From Flagellimonas sp. 389 (GTDB lineage Bacteria > Bacteroidota > Bacteroidia > Flavobacteriales > Flavobacteriaceae), in assembly GCF_018449435.1 (NCBI RefSeq), contig NZ_JAHCMU010000002.1, positions 62,001 to 126,000 on the forward strand: a DNA stretch of 64,000 bases, given 5' to 3'. The translations under genes were made by a program, and so were the position numbers. A model generated the notes under the pieces. The model saw nothing but the letters and a program-made list of their open reading frames with translations, was not told the DNA's origin and did no database searches. Of this stretch, positions 50,985 through 59,519 are shown piece after piece (position 1 is the first letter of the stretch; each line of letters starts with the position of its first letter).

Positions 50985-51011
50985 GCAACCCTTGGCGCCA
51001 CTATTCATCTA
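50985..51011 (+). promoter_or_regulatory. Candidate ECF-sigma promoter of the lipoprotein/sigma/barrel cassette
   Basis: GCAACC (-35-like) at 50985, 14-bp spacer, TCATCTA (-10-like) at 51005. This is not the housekeeping TAnnTTTG form but has the GGAACC-type -35 shape of ECF promoters, and it precedes an ECF sigma gene, as expected for autoregulation. Inference from position and motif. Confidence 0.45.
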
Positions 51012-51032
51012 AAGATTAAAAAAGAATTTTTA

Positions 51033-51470
51033 ATGATGAAAAAGGGAATTGTATTATTTCTTCTGCTAGGGGTTTTTACTTTCTTCATTTCGTGCGATTT
51101 GGATGATGACACGCCAAACTTTCATTTTACGACTCTGACAGTGTTGGAAGCCAATGTTCCGGAGTCTTTTGAACTAAACCGAACATACGATATTGAAGTT
51201 ACGTATTTAAGGCCGGATTCCTGTACATTTTTTGAAGGTTATGATGTTGTAAAAACGGCTCAGACCGAACGTAACATTGCTATGATCGGCACAGTTTTGA
51301 CCGATGAAACAGCTTGTGCGCAAGCTGTTGAGGAAGTGGAAGCCATTTTTAGATTTAATGTAATCTTTACAGGAGAGTACACGTTTAGGTTTTACGCAGG
51401 CACCAATGATAATGACGAGGCAGTCTATCTGGAGTATATTATTCCAGTGGATGCAGAATCAACGAACTGA
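51033..51470 (+). CDS. Small lipoprotein upstream of an ECF sigma gene
   Basis: 145 residues. Signal peptide with lipobox (GVFTFFISC, then DLDDD). The mature part is predicted beta-rich with regularly placed acidic residues (LNRTYDIEVTYLRPDSCTFF, FTGEYTFRFYAGTNDND). Three further cysteines could form a disulfide. I do not recognise a named family, but similar short lipoproteins precede ECF sigma genes in flavobacteria. Likely outer-membrane or periplasmic; a role as sensor input for the sigma factor is inference. It is 28 bp upstream of the sigma gene and probably in one operon. Confidence 0.75.
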   Translation: MMKKGIVLFLLLGVFTFFISCDLDDDTPNFHFTTLTVLEANVPESFELNRTYDIEVTYLRPDSCTFFEGYDVVKTAQTERNIAMIGTVLTDETACAQAVEEVEAIFRFNVIFTGEYTFRFYAGTNDNDEAVYLEYIIPVDAESTN

Positions 51471-51498
51471 TTGTCAATAATCCAAAATTAACCAACAT

Positions 51499-52029
51499 TT
51501 GGATCTTGAAGAACTGATACATAATTGTAAGAAAGGGAAAAGAAAGGCACAGGCTGAACTATATAGGAAATATTCCGGGGTTCTTTTTGGGATGTGCTTA
51601 AAATATTCCAAGAATAAGACTGAAGCAGAAGATAATCTGCACGACAGTTTTATGACCATTTTCAACAAAATAGATCAGTTCAACCACAATGGTTCCTTTG
51701 AAGGGTGGATAAAACGGATTACCGTGAACACGGTGCTTCAGAAGTACAGAAAAGAACAACACTTAAATGTTGTTTCTGAAAATATTAGTGAAGAAATAGA
51801 GGTTGATACCGAACAAGCAGATATTAGTCTTTCTGCTTTGCTGGGACATATTCAACAGCTGCCAAATAAATACAGGTTAACTTTTAACCTCTATGTTTTG
51901 GATGGTTACAGCCATAAAGAAATAAGTGAGATGCTAGGGACATCCACTGGGACTTCAAAATCAAATTTAGCTAGGGCTAAAATGATTTTGAGGGAAAAAA
52001 TTGAAAAAGAAAATATAAACATTGCTTAA
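51499..52029 (+). CDS. ECF-type RNA polymerase sigma factor
   Basis: 176 residues. A TTG at 51499 is the likely start: upstream there is no in-frame ATG before the stop at 51478. Sigma region 2 (about 5-75) has AQAELYRKYSGVLFGMCLKY and DNLHDSFMTIFNKI. Region 4 (about 110-170) has LPNKYRLTFNLYVLDGYSHK and EISEMLGTSTGTSKSNLARA, the recognition helix. It is followed 11 bp later by a membrane-anchored barrel protein that is the probable anti-sigma partner. Confidence 0.92.
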   Translation: MDLEELIHNCKKGKRKAQAELYRKYSGVLFGMCLKYSKNKTEAEDNLHDSFMTIFNKIDQFNHNGSFEGWIKRITVNTVLQKYRKEQHLNVVSENISEEIEVDTEQADISLSALLGHIQQLPNKYRLTFNLYVLDGYSHKEISEMLGTSTGTSKSNLARAKMILREKIEKENINIA

Positions 52030-52040
52030 ATGATCTCATA

Positions 52041-53606
52041 ATGGGGAAAAAGAATTTAGAGCAACTGTTCAAAGAGACATTTACAGGGTTTCATGAAGTT
52101 CCAGACGAAAGGGTTTGGGAATCCATTGAAGCTTCTTTGGACAAAAAGGACAAAAAAAGGATAGTACCATTTTGGTGGCGAATGGGCGGTGTTGCCGCAT
52201 TGTTGGCGATACTGTTTTATGTGATAAATCCATTCGATAATACAGGAAACGATTCCCAAATACTAATTACCGATATTGAAAACAAAGAAGAAGTACATCA
52301 AAATGATAGTGTTTCAAAGCATTCCAATGTACAGGAATTGACCAACTCTTCAAATGAGGATGCCACAAACAACCCAAAAGATACCTCAACAGAAAATTAC
52401 GAAGACACGGACGGTTCTCTAAACAAAAACCAAAGCATAAAAAACGCTCAGGAGTATGCTGCAACAGATGTATTTGAAGATGAAGGCCTCCCTGAAAACA
52501 AAAACAATCCAAAAAACAACTTATCGCATGGGATAGATGTTGAAAAAACCAAACAGGATGCACAAGGTGTTGCTTCAGATGATAGTATTGAAAAGAAGAA
52601 ACCTGTAAACGAAAATAATGCAGCGGATGTTTTAGGTTTTCCAACTAAAAATCAAACGGATGCGATAGCTGTTGTTAAAGATCAGGATAAGAACACCGTC
52701 TCCCCGCTTAATACAACTAAAGAAGTCTTGAAAAAAGAGGGGATACTTCAAAACGAGAAGGAAAATGAAGGCATTGCAGAAAATAAAAAACAATCTATTT
52801 TTGATGCTATTGCACAACAGGAAGAAGAGACAGTTGTAGAAAATAGCAATAATGGTAGATGGTCCGTAGGCCCTTCTGTCGCCCCTGTGTATTTTGGTTC
52901 TACGGGAGAGGGCTCTCCCATACATTCGAACTTTGCTTCAAATTCAAAATCTGGGAGTGTTAATCTGAGCTATGGCGTAACTGTAGCCTACGATGTTGGA
53001 AAACGATTAAAAGTGCGTTCTGGCGTCCACAAAGTTAATTTTGGGTATGACACCAACGGTATTTCTGCATCTTCTTCTTTGGATGGCTCCACGAACGATC
53101 TAATCGACAATATATCGTATAACCAGACTTCCAGAAATCTGGTCTTGCAAAGTAAAACTACCATCCCAGATGTTTCTGATGCCGATACTTTTGGAGATGT
53201 CCCTTTTTTAGAAATCTCTGCAAATGAAACTCCGGGAGTGGATGGTAACCTAGTGCAACAATTAGGTTATATAGAGGTTCCACTAGAACTAAGTTATGCC
53301 TTGGTCGATAAAAAGTTTGGACTTAACCTTATTGGTGGAATCAGTTCGCTGTTTCTTATAGAGGGCGATAATTCCATCGTTTTGGAGGCTGAAAATCTGG
53401 TTACCGAAGTAGGAGAGGCCAATAATGCGAATTCTTTGAACTTTAGCACCAATATAGGGATAGGTCTTAATTATGAATTCTCACCTAAAGTCCAGCTGAA
53501 TATAGAGCCCGTATTCAAATATCAATTAAATACATTCTCGGAAACCGCTGGTACATTCAACCCTTTTTCTGTTGGTGTATATAGTGGCGTAAGTTTTAGG
53601 TTTTAA
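52041..53606 (+). CDS. Anti-sigma-like membrane protein fused to an outer-membrane beta-barrel domain
   Basis: 521 residues. Residues 1-45 (LEQLFKETFTGFHEVPDERVW, then ESIEASLDKKDKKR) form a short soluble helix region like those of FecR/anti-sigma proteins in sigma operons. One membrane helix follows (about 50-66: GGVAALLAILFYVI), then about 190 residues of low-complexity Asn/Asp/Glu/Lys-rich chain, then a barrel-like domain (about 270-521) with WSVGPSVAPVYFGSTGEG and a terminal GVSFRF. Such proteins regularly follow ECF sigma genes in Bacteroidota. The topology is unusual, since one chain would have both inner- and outer-membrane elements; the disordered linker could span the periplasm. Confidence 0.82.
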   Translation: MGKKNLEQLFKETFTGFHEVPDERVWESIEASLDKKDKKRIVPFWWRMGGVAALLAILFYVINPFDNTGNDSQILITDIENKEEVHQNDSVSKHSNVQELTNSSNEDATNNPKDTSTENYEDTDGSLNKNQSIKNAQEYAATDVFEDEGLPENKNNPKNNLSHGIDVEKTKQDAQGVASDDSIEKKKPVNENNAADVLGFPTKNQTDAIAVVKDQDKNTVSPLNTTKEVLKKEGILQNEKENEGIAENKKQSIFDAIAQQEEETVVENSNNGRWSVGPSVAPVYFGSTGEGSPIHSNFASNSKSGSVNLSYGVTVAYDVGKRLKVRSGVHKVNFGYDTNGISASSSLDGSTNDLIDNISYNQTSRNLVLQSKTTIPDVSDADTFGDVPFLEISANETPGVDGNLVQQLGYIEVPLELSYALVDKKFGLNLIGGISSLFLIEGDNSIVLEAENLVTEVGEANNANSLNFSTNIGIGLNYEFSPKVQLNIEPVFKYQLNTFSETAGTFNPFSVGVYSGVSFRF

Positions 53607-53656
53607 GTGTACTAAGAAGTTGGTTAGGAAGGTTGCCCCTTTAGGCAATCAATTAA

Positions 53657-53687
53657 GCGCCCTGTTTGATAGCAGGGTGTTTTTTTG
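53657..53687 (+). terminator. Intrinsic terminator of the sigma cassette
   Basis: CGCCCTG / CAGGGTG (one G-T pair), 8-nt loop, then T8; 50 bp after the stop codon. Confidence 0.88.
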
Positions 53688-53775
53688 TTTAAGGTTAAGG
53701 TATTTGAAGGTCTTTTTTAACATTTATCGTCATTATATAAAAAATCCTTTAATTTAAGCCAATACTTTATGCTCC

Positions 53776-54942
53776 ATGTTAAAAGACAATCGGTTTGAAG
53801 ATATCTTGATTTATTTTTCAAAATCCATGATGGGAAAGGAAAATGAGGAAGATATTCTGTGGGACTTGGCAAAAAACTGTATATCGAAATTGGGTTTTGT
53901 GGATTGTGTAATCTACTTAAAGGATCAGGAAAACAAGTTTTTAATTCAAAAAGCGGCATATGGTCCAAAAAGTCCTAAAGAAAAAACACTTTACAATCCT
54001 GTTAAAATAGCAGTTGGCAATGGTATAACAGGTATGGTAGCGCTCAACGGGGTAGCAGAAATCATAAGCGATACTTCAAAAGATGATCGCTATATTGTAG
54101 ATGACGAAGCAAGACTTTCAGAAATATGTGTCCCAATTGCTTACGAGAGCCAAATTTATGGTGTTTTAGACTGTGAGCATCCCGAAAAAGGTTTCTTCAA
54201 TCATCAGCATTTAAGAATGCTATCGGCAGTTGCTTCCATATGCGCTATAAAAATCAAAAATGTAAGGGACACTAAATCACTTTTAGAAAAACAGGAAAAT
54301 CTTTTAAAGGTGAAAGAAGAAGTGGTCGGGCTTAAGCTCAAGGTTTTAAATTCACAACTAAACCCTCATTTTGTCTTTAATGCGCTCAACGCCATTCAAT
54401 ATTTTATCACCTCAGAGCAGAAAAAATCGGCGTTGGAATACATGTCGGTTTTCAGTAAGCTCATTCGATTTTATTTAAAGGGACTCGATAGTGATACCGC
54501 AAGCTTAAAGGAAGAGATAAAAATGCTCAATCTGTATTTAAAATTACAAAAGTTACGCTACAACAATAAGTTTGAATACACGATTTCCATCAAGAATAAA
54601 TCAGAGAGAGTTGATACAGTAATTCCTGCTTCAGTCATCCAAACACTATTCGAAAACATAATCGAATATGCCATATTCAGTCAGCACAAAAACGAAAAAT
54701 TGAACATAAATTTTGAAATCTTGGATAAAACGGTATTGTTAAAAGTTGATTATGAATACTATGAGGTTGAAGATGTAATTGCTTACGAACCGGAATACCG
54801 TAAACGTGTTGTGCAATGGGAAGATCATATCAAGCTTTTGAATTCGGTCAAAAACTACACTATAGAAAAAAAGGTTACCTTAAATACGGAACGAAATAAG
54901 CATTTTGGTGAAATAACACTAAAGCTACCCGATTTGTCCTAG
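53776..54942 (+). CDS. Soluble GAF-domain LytS-like protein with degenerate kinase core
   Basis: 388 residues, no membrane helix. GAF domain at about 15-160 (VGNGITGMVALNG, SEICVPIAYESQIYGVLDCEH), short coiled coil, then a His_kinase domain with an intact phospho-acceptor region (LNSQLNPHFVFNALNAIQYF, about 193-212). The catalytic half is eroded: the N box keeps FEN but lacks the following HG (FENIIEYAIF), and no DNGxG box can be found (YEYYEVEDVIAYEPE instead). It probably cannot bind ATP normally and may act as a phosphotransfer or scaffold protein. No response regulator adjoins. Confidence 0.85.
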   Translation: MLKDNRFEDILIYFSKSMMGKENEEDILWDLAKNCISKLGFVDCVIYLKDQENKFLIQKAAYGPKSPKEKTLYNPVKIAVGNGITGMVALNGVAEIISDTSKDDRYIVDDEARLSEICVPIAYESQIYGVLDCEHPEKGFFNHQHLRMLSAVASICAIKIKNVRDTKSLLEKQENLLKVKEEVVGLKLKVLNSQLNPHFVFNALNAIQYFITSEQKKSALEYMSVFSKLIRFYLKGLDSDTASLKEEIKMLNLYLKLQKLRYNNKFEYTISIKNKSERVDTVIPASVIQTLFENIIEYAIFSQHKNEKLNINFEILDKTVLLKVDYEYYEVEDVIAYEPEYRKRVVQWEDHIKLLNSVKNYTIEKKVTLNTERNKHFGEITLKLPDLS

Positions 54943-55017
54943 CCTACTTACGTCACCAAAAATGATGTGTGAATTGCTAAATCTTATGGCAAAGCTGTTA
55001 GCAGACGAGTTATCCAT

Positions 55018-55752
55018 TTATACTTCCAGTGCATTTAAAATTACGCACCTTACTTCTTCCCTCAATGTTGATTTATCCTCCTCGGCCAGAATCCCTGTCT
55101 CAAAAAATTGATGCACTTTGGCACGCACTCTTCCCGGGCCACCACTTAAAAATGTAAAAGAAAATCGCTTCTTATTATCATAAAATGTAATGGGAACAAC
55201 TGGTATTTTATGGGCAATCGCCATCTTAAAAGCACCATCCTTGAATTCGTCCAGAACGATATGCTCCGCGGGCACTCCCCCTTCTGGAAAAATACAAATA
55301 CTCAACCCCTGATCTAGTCGTCTTTGGGCACGCCTGTACACACCGGTCCTACTTTTAATGCTTTCCCTATCCACCAAAATACAGACCCGTTTGTAAAAAA
55401 ATCCAAAAAGCGGAATCTTAACCAGTTCTTTTTTACCTACAAATACGAACGGATTTTTACTGACCACCAACATCAACATAATGTCCAACATGCTGGTATG
55501 GTTGGCTACCAACATGTAGCTTTTGCCCTTTATCAATTTTTGGTCTCTTTTAATCTTTGGAATACATCCCATTCCATAGAGAATGGTCCTGGCCCAAATA
55601 TTACGTGCCAGCCAAAAAAATTGCGGATAGCTCTTTTCAGATAGCGTTGTAGCCAATAAAAATGGAAAGAAAATAAGAATAGGAAGCGCTACAAGTATAT
55701 AAAACCAAATTCGGTACAAAACGTACCCTAAATCCCGAAGTAATAGTAGCAT
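55018..55752 (-). CDS. plsC: 1-acyl-sn-glycerol-3-phosphate acyltransferase (PlsC)
   Basis: 244 residues from ATG 55752, chosen because a longer frame would overlap the divergent trpS start. It acylates lysophosphatidic acid to phosphatidic acid at the membrane. The acyltransferase blocks are the catalytic ANHTSMLDIML (HX4D, about 75), FVGKKELVKIPLFGFFYKR (about 95), ICIFPEGGVP (about 148) and VVPITFYD (about 177). The N-terminus has one or two membrane helices. A -7 box abuts its start codon. Confidence 0.92.
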   Translation of the reverse strand: MLLLLRDLGYVLYRIWFYILVALPILIFFPFLLATTLSEKSYPQFFWLARNIWARTILYGMGCIPKIKRDQKLIKGKSYMLVANHTSMLDIMLMLVVSKNPFVFVGKKELVKIPLFGFFYKRVCILVDRESIKSRTGVYRRAQRRLDQGLSICIFPEGGVPAEHIVLDEFKDGAFKMAIAHKIPVVPITFYDNKKRFSFTFLSGGPGRVRAKVHQFFETGILAEEDKSTLREEVRCVILNALEV

Positions 55753-55757
55753 GGTTT

Positions 55758-55765
55758 CAAAAATA
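55758..55765 (-). promoter_or_regulatory. Putative plsC -7 box (TATTTTTG) abutting the start codon
   Basis: Perfect TAnnTTTG on the minus strand ending 5 bp from the ATG at 55752; predicts a leaderless or nearly leaderless message. Confidence 0.4.
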
Positions 55766-55769
55766 GGAA

Positions 55770-55804
55770 TTTGCACTTGTATTTTTCGAATTCTTTTACC
55801 TTTG
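55770..55804 (+). promoter_or_regulatory. Putative trpS promoter
   Basis: TTTG (-33) at 55770-55773, 23-bp spacer, perfect TACCTTTG at 55797-55804; the predicted leader before ATG 55826 is about 16 nt. Confidence 0.55.
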
Positions 55805-55825
55805 CTTTTTTTACAACTTAGTAGC

Positions 55826-56794
55826 ATGGCAAGAATTCTTACTGGCATTCAAAGTACGGGGACTCCTCATTTGGGAAATATATTGGGAGCCATTATCCCA
55901 GCTATCCAAATGGCACAAGACCCTAATAATGAGTCTTTCCTTTTTATCGCGGATATGCATTCCCTTACCCAAATAAAAAACGGGGAAGACCTACGAAATA
56001 ACACCTATGCTACCGCTGCAACTTGGCTCGCTTTTGGTCTTGATATTGAAAAAACAGTTTTTTATCGTCAAAGTGATGTCCCACAAGTGACCGAACTCTC
56101 TTGGTATTTAGGCTGTTTTTATCCGTACCAGCGACTTACGTTGGCACATTCCTTTAAGGATAAAGCGGATAGGCTTGAAGATGTAAATTCTGGGTTGTTC
56201 ACATATCCAATGCTAATGGCAGCAGATATTTTGTTGTACGATGCCGATATTGTTCCTGTTGGAAAAGACCAATTACAGCATTTGGAAATGACAAGGGATG
56301 TAGCTTCTAGATTTCACCATCAACTTGGAGAAACTTTTGTCCTGCCCAAAGCTAAAGTACAGGAAGAGACCATGTACATTCCGGGTACTGACGGCGAAAA
56401 AATGAGCAAGAGCAAGGGGAATATTATCAACTTGTTCCAGCCAGATAAAAAATTGCGCAAACAACTTATGGGCATTGTTACGGACAGCACTCCTATGGAA
56501 GACCCAAAAGACCCGACCCATGATAATGTCTTTGCCCTTTATAAAATTTTAGCTACCCCAGAACAAGTAGAGGAAATGAGTGCAAATTATTTGGCAGGGA
56601 ATTATGGCTATGGACATGCAAAGCAAGCTTTATATGAAGTAATCCTGAGCAAGTTTGAAGAACCTCGTGAAAAGTTTGAGTACTACATGAACCACCTCAA
56701 CGAAGTCGATGAAGCTTTGTCAATAGGAGCCGAAAAAGCCAAAAAAATTGCAGATGGGGTTTTGAATCGGGTAAGAGAAAAGTTGGGGTATTAA
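55826..56794 (+). CDS. trpS: Tryptophanyl-tRNA synthetase
   Basis: 322 residues from ATG 55826 (MARILTGIQSTGTPHLGNIL). It charges tRNA-Trp. Class I signatures: the HIGH equivalent TPHLGN (about 12-17) and GEKMSKSKGNII (about 190). Tryptophan-pocket region FLFIADMHSLTQIKN (about 39). The length is normal for the bacterial enzyme. It is divergent from plsC over 73 bp, and its stop overlaps the convergent dprA stop by 4 bp. Confidence 0.97.
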   Translation: MARILTGIQSTGTPHLGNILGAIIPAIQMAQDPNNESFLFIADMHSLTQIKNGEDLRNNTYATAATWLAFGLDIEKTVFYRQSDVPQVTELSWYLGCFYPYQRLTLAHSFKDKADRLEDVNSGLFTYPMLMAADILLYDADIVPVGKDQLQHLEMTRDVASRFHHQLGETFVLPKAKVQEETMYIPGTDGEKMSKSKGNIINLFQPDKKLRKQLMGIVTDSTPMEDPKDPTHDNVFALYKILATPEQVEEMSANYLAGNYGYGHAKQALYEVILSKFEEPREKFEYYMNHLNEVDEALSIGAEKAKKIADGVLNRVREKLGY

Positions 56795-57894
56795 ACCACC
56801 TCAAACAATTTCCCCGGTAACGCCCTTACAACACCTTTCATCTCCATATTAAAAAGTGTGGAGGATGCTTTATGTACTGGTAGCTTACATTCCAAAGCGA
56901 CCGTATCAAGCAATTGCTTGCCCTTGTCTTGTAAATAGTTATAAACAACATCTTCAGTTTCGTCCAATTCAACAAACAACTGCTTTTGTAATGTTGGTTT
57001 TATTTGTTTCTCCAACTCCCAACCCAAAAGATAAACCAGTTCGGCAGCGGAAGTCAAAAGATGAGCCTTCTGTCTCTTGATCAAATCATTACAGCCTTTG
57101 CTAAACTTATCCGTATACCTTCCAGGCACTGCAAAAACCTCTCGATTATAGCCATTTGCCAAATCCGCTGTGACCAAACTACCTCCCTTTTCTGCAGATT
57201 CTACAACAATAGTAGCCTCGCTCATTCCTGCTATAATTCTGTTACGTTTCAAAAAATTCTCCCGGTCTGGATTACTGGTACTCCAGAACTCGGTAAGAAA
57301 ACCTCCGTTTTTCTCAATTTCAGAGACATGTTTTTTATGCTTTTTCGGATAGATTTGATTCAACCCATGTGCCAAACATCCTATGGTCTGCAATCCTTTT
57401 TCCATTGCCGCCTTTTGAACCGTTATATCCACACCATATGCAAATCCACTTATAATAACAGGGTTTAGAGGTGCTATTTCTTCAATAAATTCCTCACAAA
57501 ATGCAGTGCCGTAGCTGGTAATGTTTCGGGTACCGACCACACTAATAATTTTTCGATTCTCTAAATCGATATTCCCGCTCTTGAACAGAACAATAGGGCC
57601 ATCTAAACAGTGTTTTAAGTAGTCAGGATAATCCTTATCCATAAAGTAACACATAGCAATATGTTCTCGTTTAATATAATTGTACTCTGCTTCTGCATCT
57701 TCAAGATGAGCCGTATCGAACAATCCTTTGATGGTCGCTTGTCCAATACCTTCAATTTTTAACAGATACTGCATTTTATCTTCAAAAATCGCAGTTGGGC
57801 TGCCACAATGGGCAATCAATTTTTTTGCTGTTACATTGCCGACGTTTGGGACTGCCTGTAGACGGAGTATGGCAATTATTTCATGATCAGTCAT
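56791..57894 (-). CDS. dprA: DNA-processing protein DprA
   Basis: 367 residues. DprA loads RecA on incoming single-stranded DNA during natural transformation. An N-terminal HhH/SAM-like part (AVPNVGNVTAKKLIAHCGSP, about 14-33) precedes the Rossmann core with SVVGTRNITSYG (about 118), ISGFAYGVDITVQKAAMEKG (about 149), RNRIIAGMSEATIVVESAEK (about 214) and AVPGRYTDKFSKGCNDLI (about 254). A C-terminal winged-helix (DprA_WH) completes the usual three-domain form. No other competence gene is near. Confidence 0.96.
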   Translation of the reverse strand: MTDHEIIAILRLQAVPNVGNVTAKKLIAHCGSPTAIFEDKMQYLLKIEGIGQATIKGLFDTAHLEDAEAEYNYIKREHIAMCYFMDKDYPDYLKHCLDGPIVLFKSGNIDLENRKIISVVGTRNITSYGTAFCEEFIEEIAPLNPVIISGFAYGVDITVQKAAMEKGLQTIGCLAHGLNQIYPKKHKKHVSEIEKNGGFLTEFWSTSNPDRENFLKRNRIIAGMSEATIVVESAEKGGSLVTADLANGYNREVFAVPGRYTDKFSKGCNDLIKRQKAHLLTSAAELVYLLGWELEKQIKPTLQKQLFVELDETEDVVYNYLQDKGKQLLDTVALECKLPVHKASSTLFNMEMKGVVRALPGKLFEVV

Positions 57895-57998
57895 TTAAAG
57901 GATAGGTTAAGTTGTTCACAAAATACCGAATTTCAAATGTTAATAAAAAGTGATGTGGGCTGTTTTGTGCTCTTTCTTTTTTTATAATATTTGTGCCA

Positions 57999-58943
57999 AT
58001 GCGTATCGAAACCTACATAAAAGAACTTTTATACGATTACAATTGTGTTGTTGTTCCAAATTTTGGGGCATTTTTGGCACATGGAAAATCTGCCGGGCTA
58101 GACATTACGACCAATACGTTGATTCCACCTACTAAAGTGGTTTCCTTTAATGCACAGTTGTCAAAAAATGATGGTCTTTTAGTATCCCATATTGCCAAGG
58201 CAAAAAATCTTGGGTATGAGGCAGCCCTGCAAGAGGTCATGTTTGAATCTGAAGCATGGCACAAAAAGTTGGAGCGCACAGAACGCATTGAGCTTTTTGG
58301 CATAGGAGAGCTTTGGTTGAACAAAGAACAAAAAGTACAGTTTCAACCAGAAGACAAAATCAACTACCTCACTTCTTCATTTGGACTGTCGGCTTTTACA
58401 GCAACACCTATACAACGCGAGGTTCTAAAAGAAGAAGTTGAAGAACTGGAAGAAAAGATTCCTTTTATCATAACACCAGAGACGCGAGAACAATCTTCTT
58501 TTCGACCATGGTTAAAATATGCTGCAATTTTTTTGTTGGCCGTTTCTCTGGGCGTCACTTCATATCGTACATACGGTGATGTTCAACAAAAAAAGGTTGC
58601 CGTTCAGCAAGATGCCCAAAAACAAGTTTCACGACTTATACAGGAAGCAACTTTTTTCGATAGCGCTCCATTAGAACTTCCTGCTTTGAATATTAAGGTC
58701 AATAAAAAACAGTTGGGTAAGCATCATATTATTGCAGGTGCTTTTAGGGTTGAAAAAAATGCTGAAAAAAAGGTGGAACTGCTCAAACAAAAAGGATACA
58801 GCGCATTTTATCTAGGAACAAATAAATATGGTCTGCACCAAGTAGCCTACGATAGTTTTGAAAACCCAGATGAAGCCCTCAATTATCTAAGAAAAATTAA
58901 GCGAACTGTTTCTGCTGATGCTTGGTTGTTATCGGAGAAATAG
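57999..58943 (+). CDS. HU-CCDC81 and SPOR domain membrane protein
   Basis: 314 residues from ATG 57999; a GTG two codons earlier is possible. Two HU-CCDC81 domains (about 1-60: ELLYDYNCVVVPNFGAFLAH; about 60-125) are followed by an acidic linker, one membrane helix (about 172-190: KYAAIFLLAVSLGVTS), and a C-terminal SPOR domain (about 238-312: HHIIAGAFRVEKNAEKKVEL). SPOR binds denuded peptidoglycan at division sites, while HU-like domains sit in the cytoplasm. The architecture thus links a possibly DNA- or polymer-binding part inside to the septal wall outside; a division role is inference. Confidence 0.88.
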   Translation: MRIETYIKELLYDYNCVVVPNFGAFLAHGKSAGLDITTNTLIPPTKVVSFNAQLSKNDGLLVSHIAKAKNLGYEAALQEVMFESEAWHKKLERTERIELFGIGELWLNKEQKVQFQPEDKINYLTSSFGLSAFTATPIQREVLKEEVEELEEKIPFIITPETREQSSFRPWLKYAAIFLLAVSLGVTSYRTYGDVQQKKVAVQQDAQKQVSRLIQEATFFDSAPLELPALNIKVNKKQLGKHHIIAGAFRVEKNAEKKVELLKQKGYSAFYLGTNKYGLHQVAYDSFENPDEALNYLRKIKRTVSADAWLLSEK

Positions 58944-58976
58944 GATTTGTTTCTTTAAAAGCATCGCACACTTCAA

Positions 58977-58984
58977 TATCTTTG
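58977..58984 (+). promoter_or_regulatory. Putative -7 box for the thioesterase gene (TATCTTTG)
   Basis: Perfect TAnnTTTG 16 bp before ATG 59001. Confidence 0.45.
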
Positions 58985-59000
58985 CGCAAAATTTAAATAC

Positions 59001-59513
59001 ATGCGTGCAAAGACTCCCAAAGAATCAAGAACAGTAATGACAGACATGGTTTTGCCCAGCGAAACCAACCCTTTAAATAATCTTTTTGGAGGCGAACTGT
59101 TAGCTCGTATGGATAGGGCGGCCAGTATTTCTGCAAGACGCCATAGCCGAAGAATCACCGTTACCGCATCTGTTAACCATGTGGCATTTAACCGTTCTGT
59201 ACCACTGGGCAGCGTAGTTACAGTTGAGGCATCGGTTTCCAGAGCCTTTAGAACGTCTATGGAAATATTTATTGATGTTTGGATGGAAGATCGTTTTACA
59301 GGAGAACGTACGAAGGCCAATGAGGCCATTTATACCTTTGTCGCCGTTGATGAGACTGGAATTCCCACAGAAGTACCTCCATTAGAGCCCGAAACCGACT
59401 TGGAAAAAGAACGTTTTGCAGCTGCTCTAAGAAGAAAACAGCTGAGCCTAGTTTTGGCTGGGAAAATGAAACCTACAGATGCTACAGAACTGAAGGCATT
59501 GTTTATGGGGTAA
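59001..59513 (+). CDS. Acyl-CoA thioesterase (hotdog fold, YciA/BFIT-like)
   Basis: 170 residues. A single hotdog domain with the catalytic region NPLNNLFGGELLARMDRAAS (about 23-42; Asn and Asp as in YciA-type hexameric thioesterases) and the second strand set ITVTASVNHVAFNRSVPLGS. It hydrolyses acyl-CoA to free acid and CoA. The acyl-length preference cannot be read. It converges on the aldo/keto reductase gene with a 6-bp gap. Confidence 0.9.
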   Translation: MRAKTPKESRTVMTDMVLPSETNPLNNLFGGELLARMDRAASISARRHSRRITVTASVNHVAFNRSVPLGSVVTVEASVSRAFRTSMEIFIDVWMEDRFTGERTKANEAIYTFVAVDETGIPTEVPPLEPETDLEKERFAAALRRKQLSLVLAGKMKPTDATELKALFMG

Positions 59514-59519
59514 TCATTT

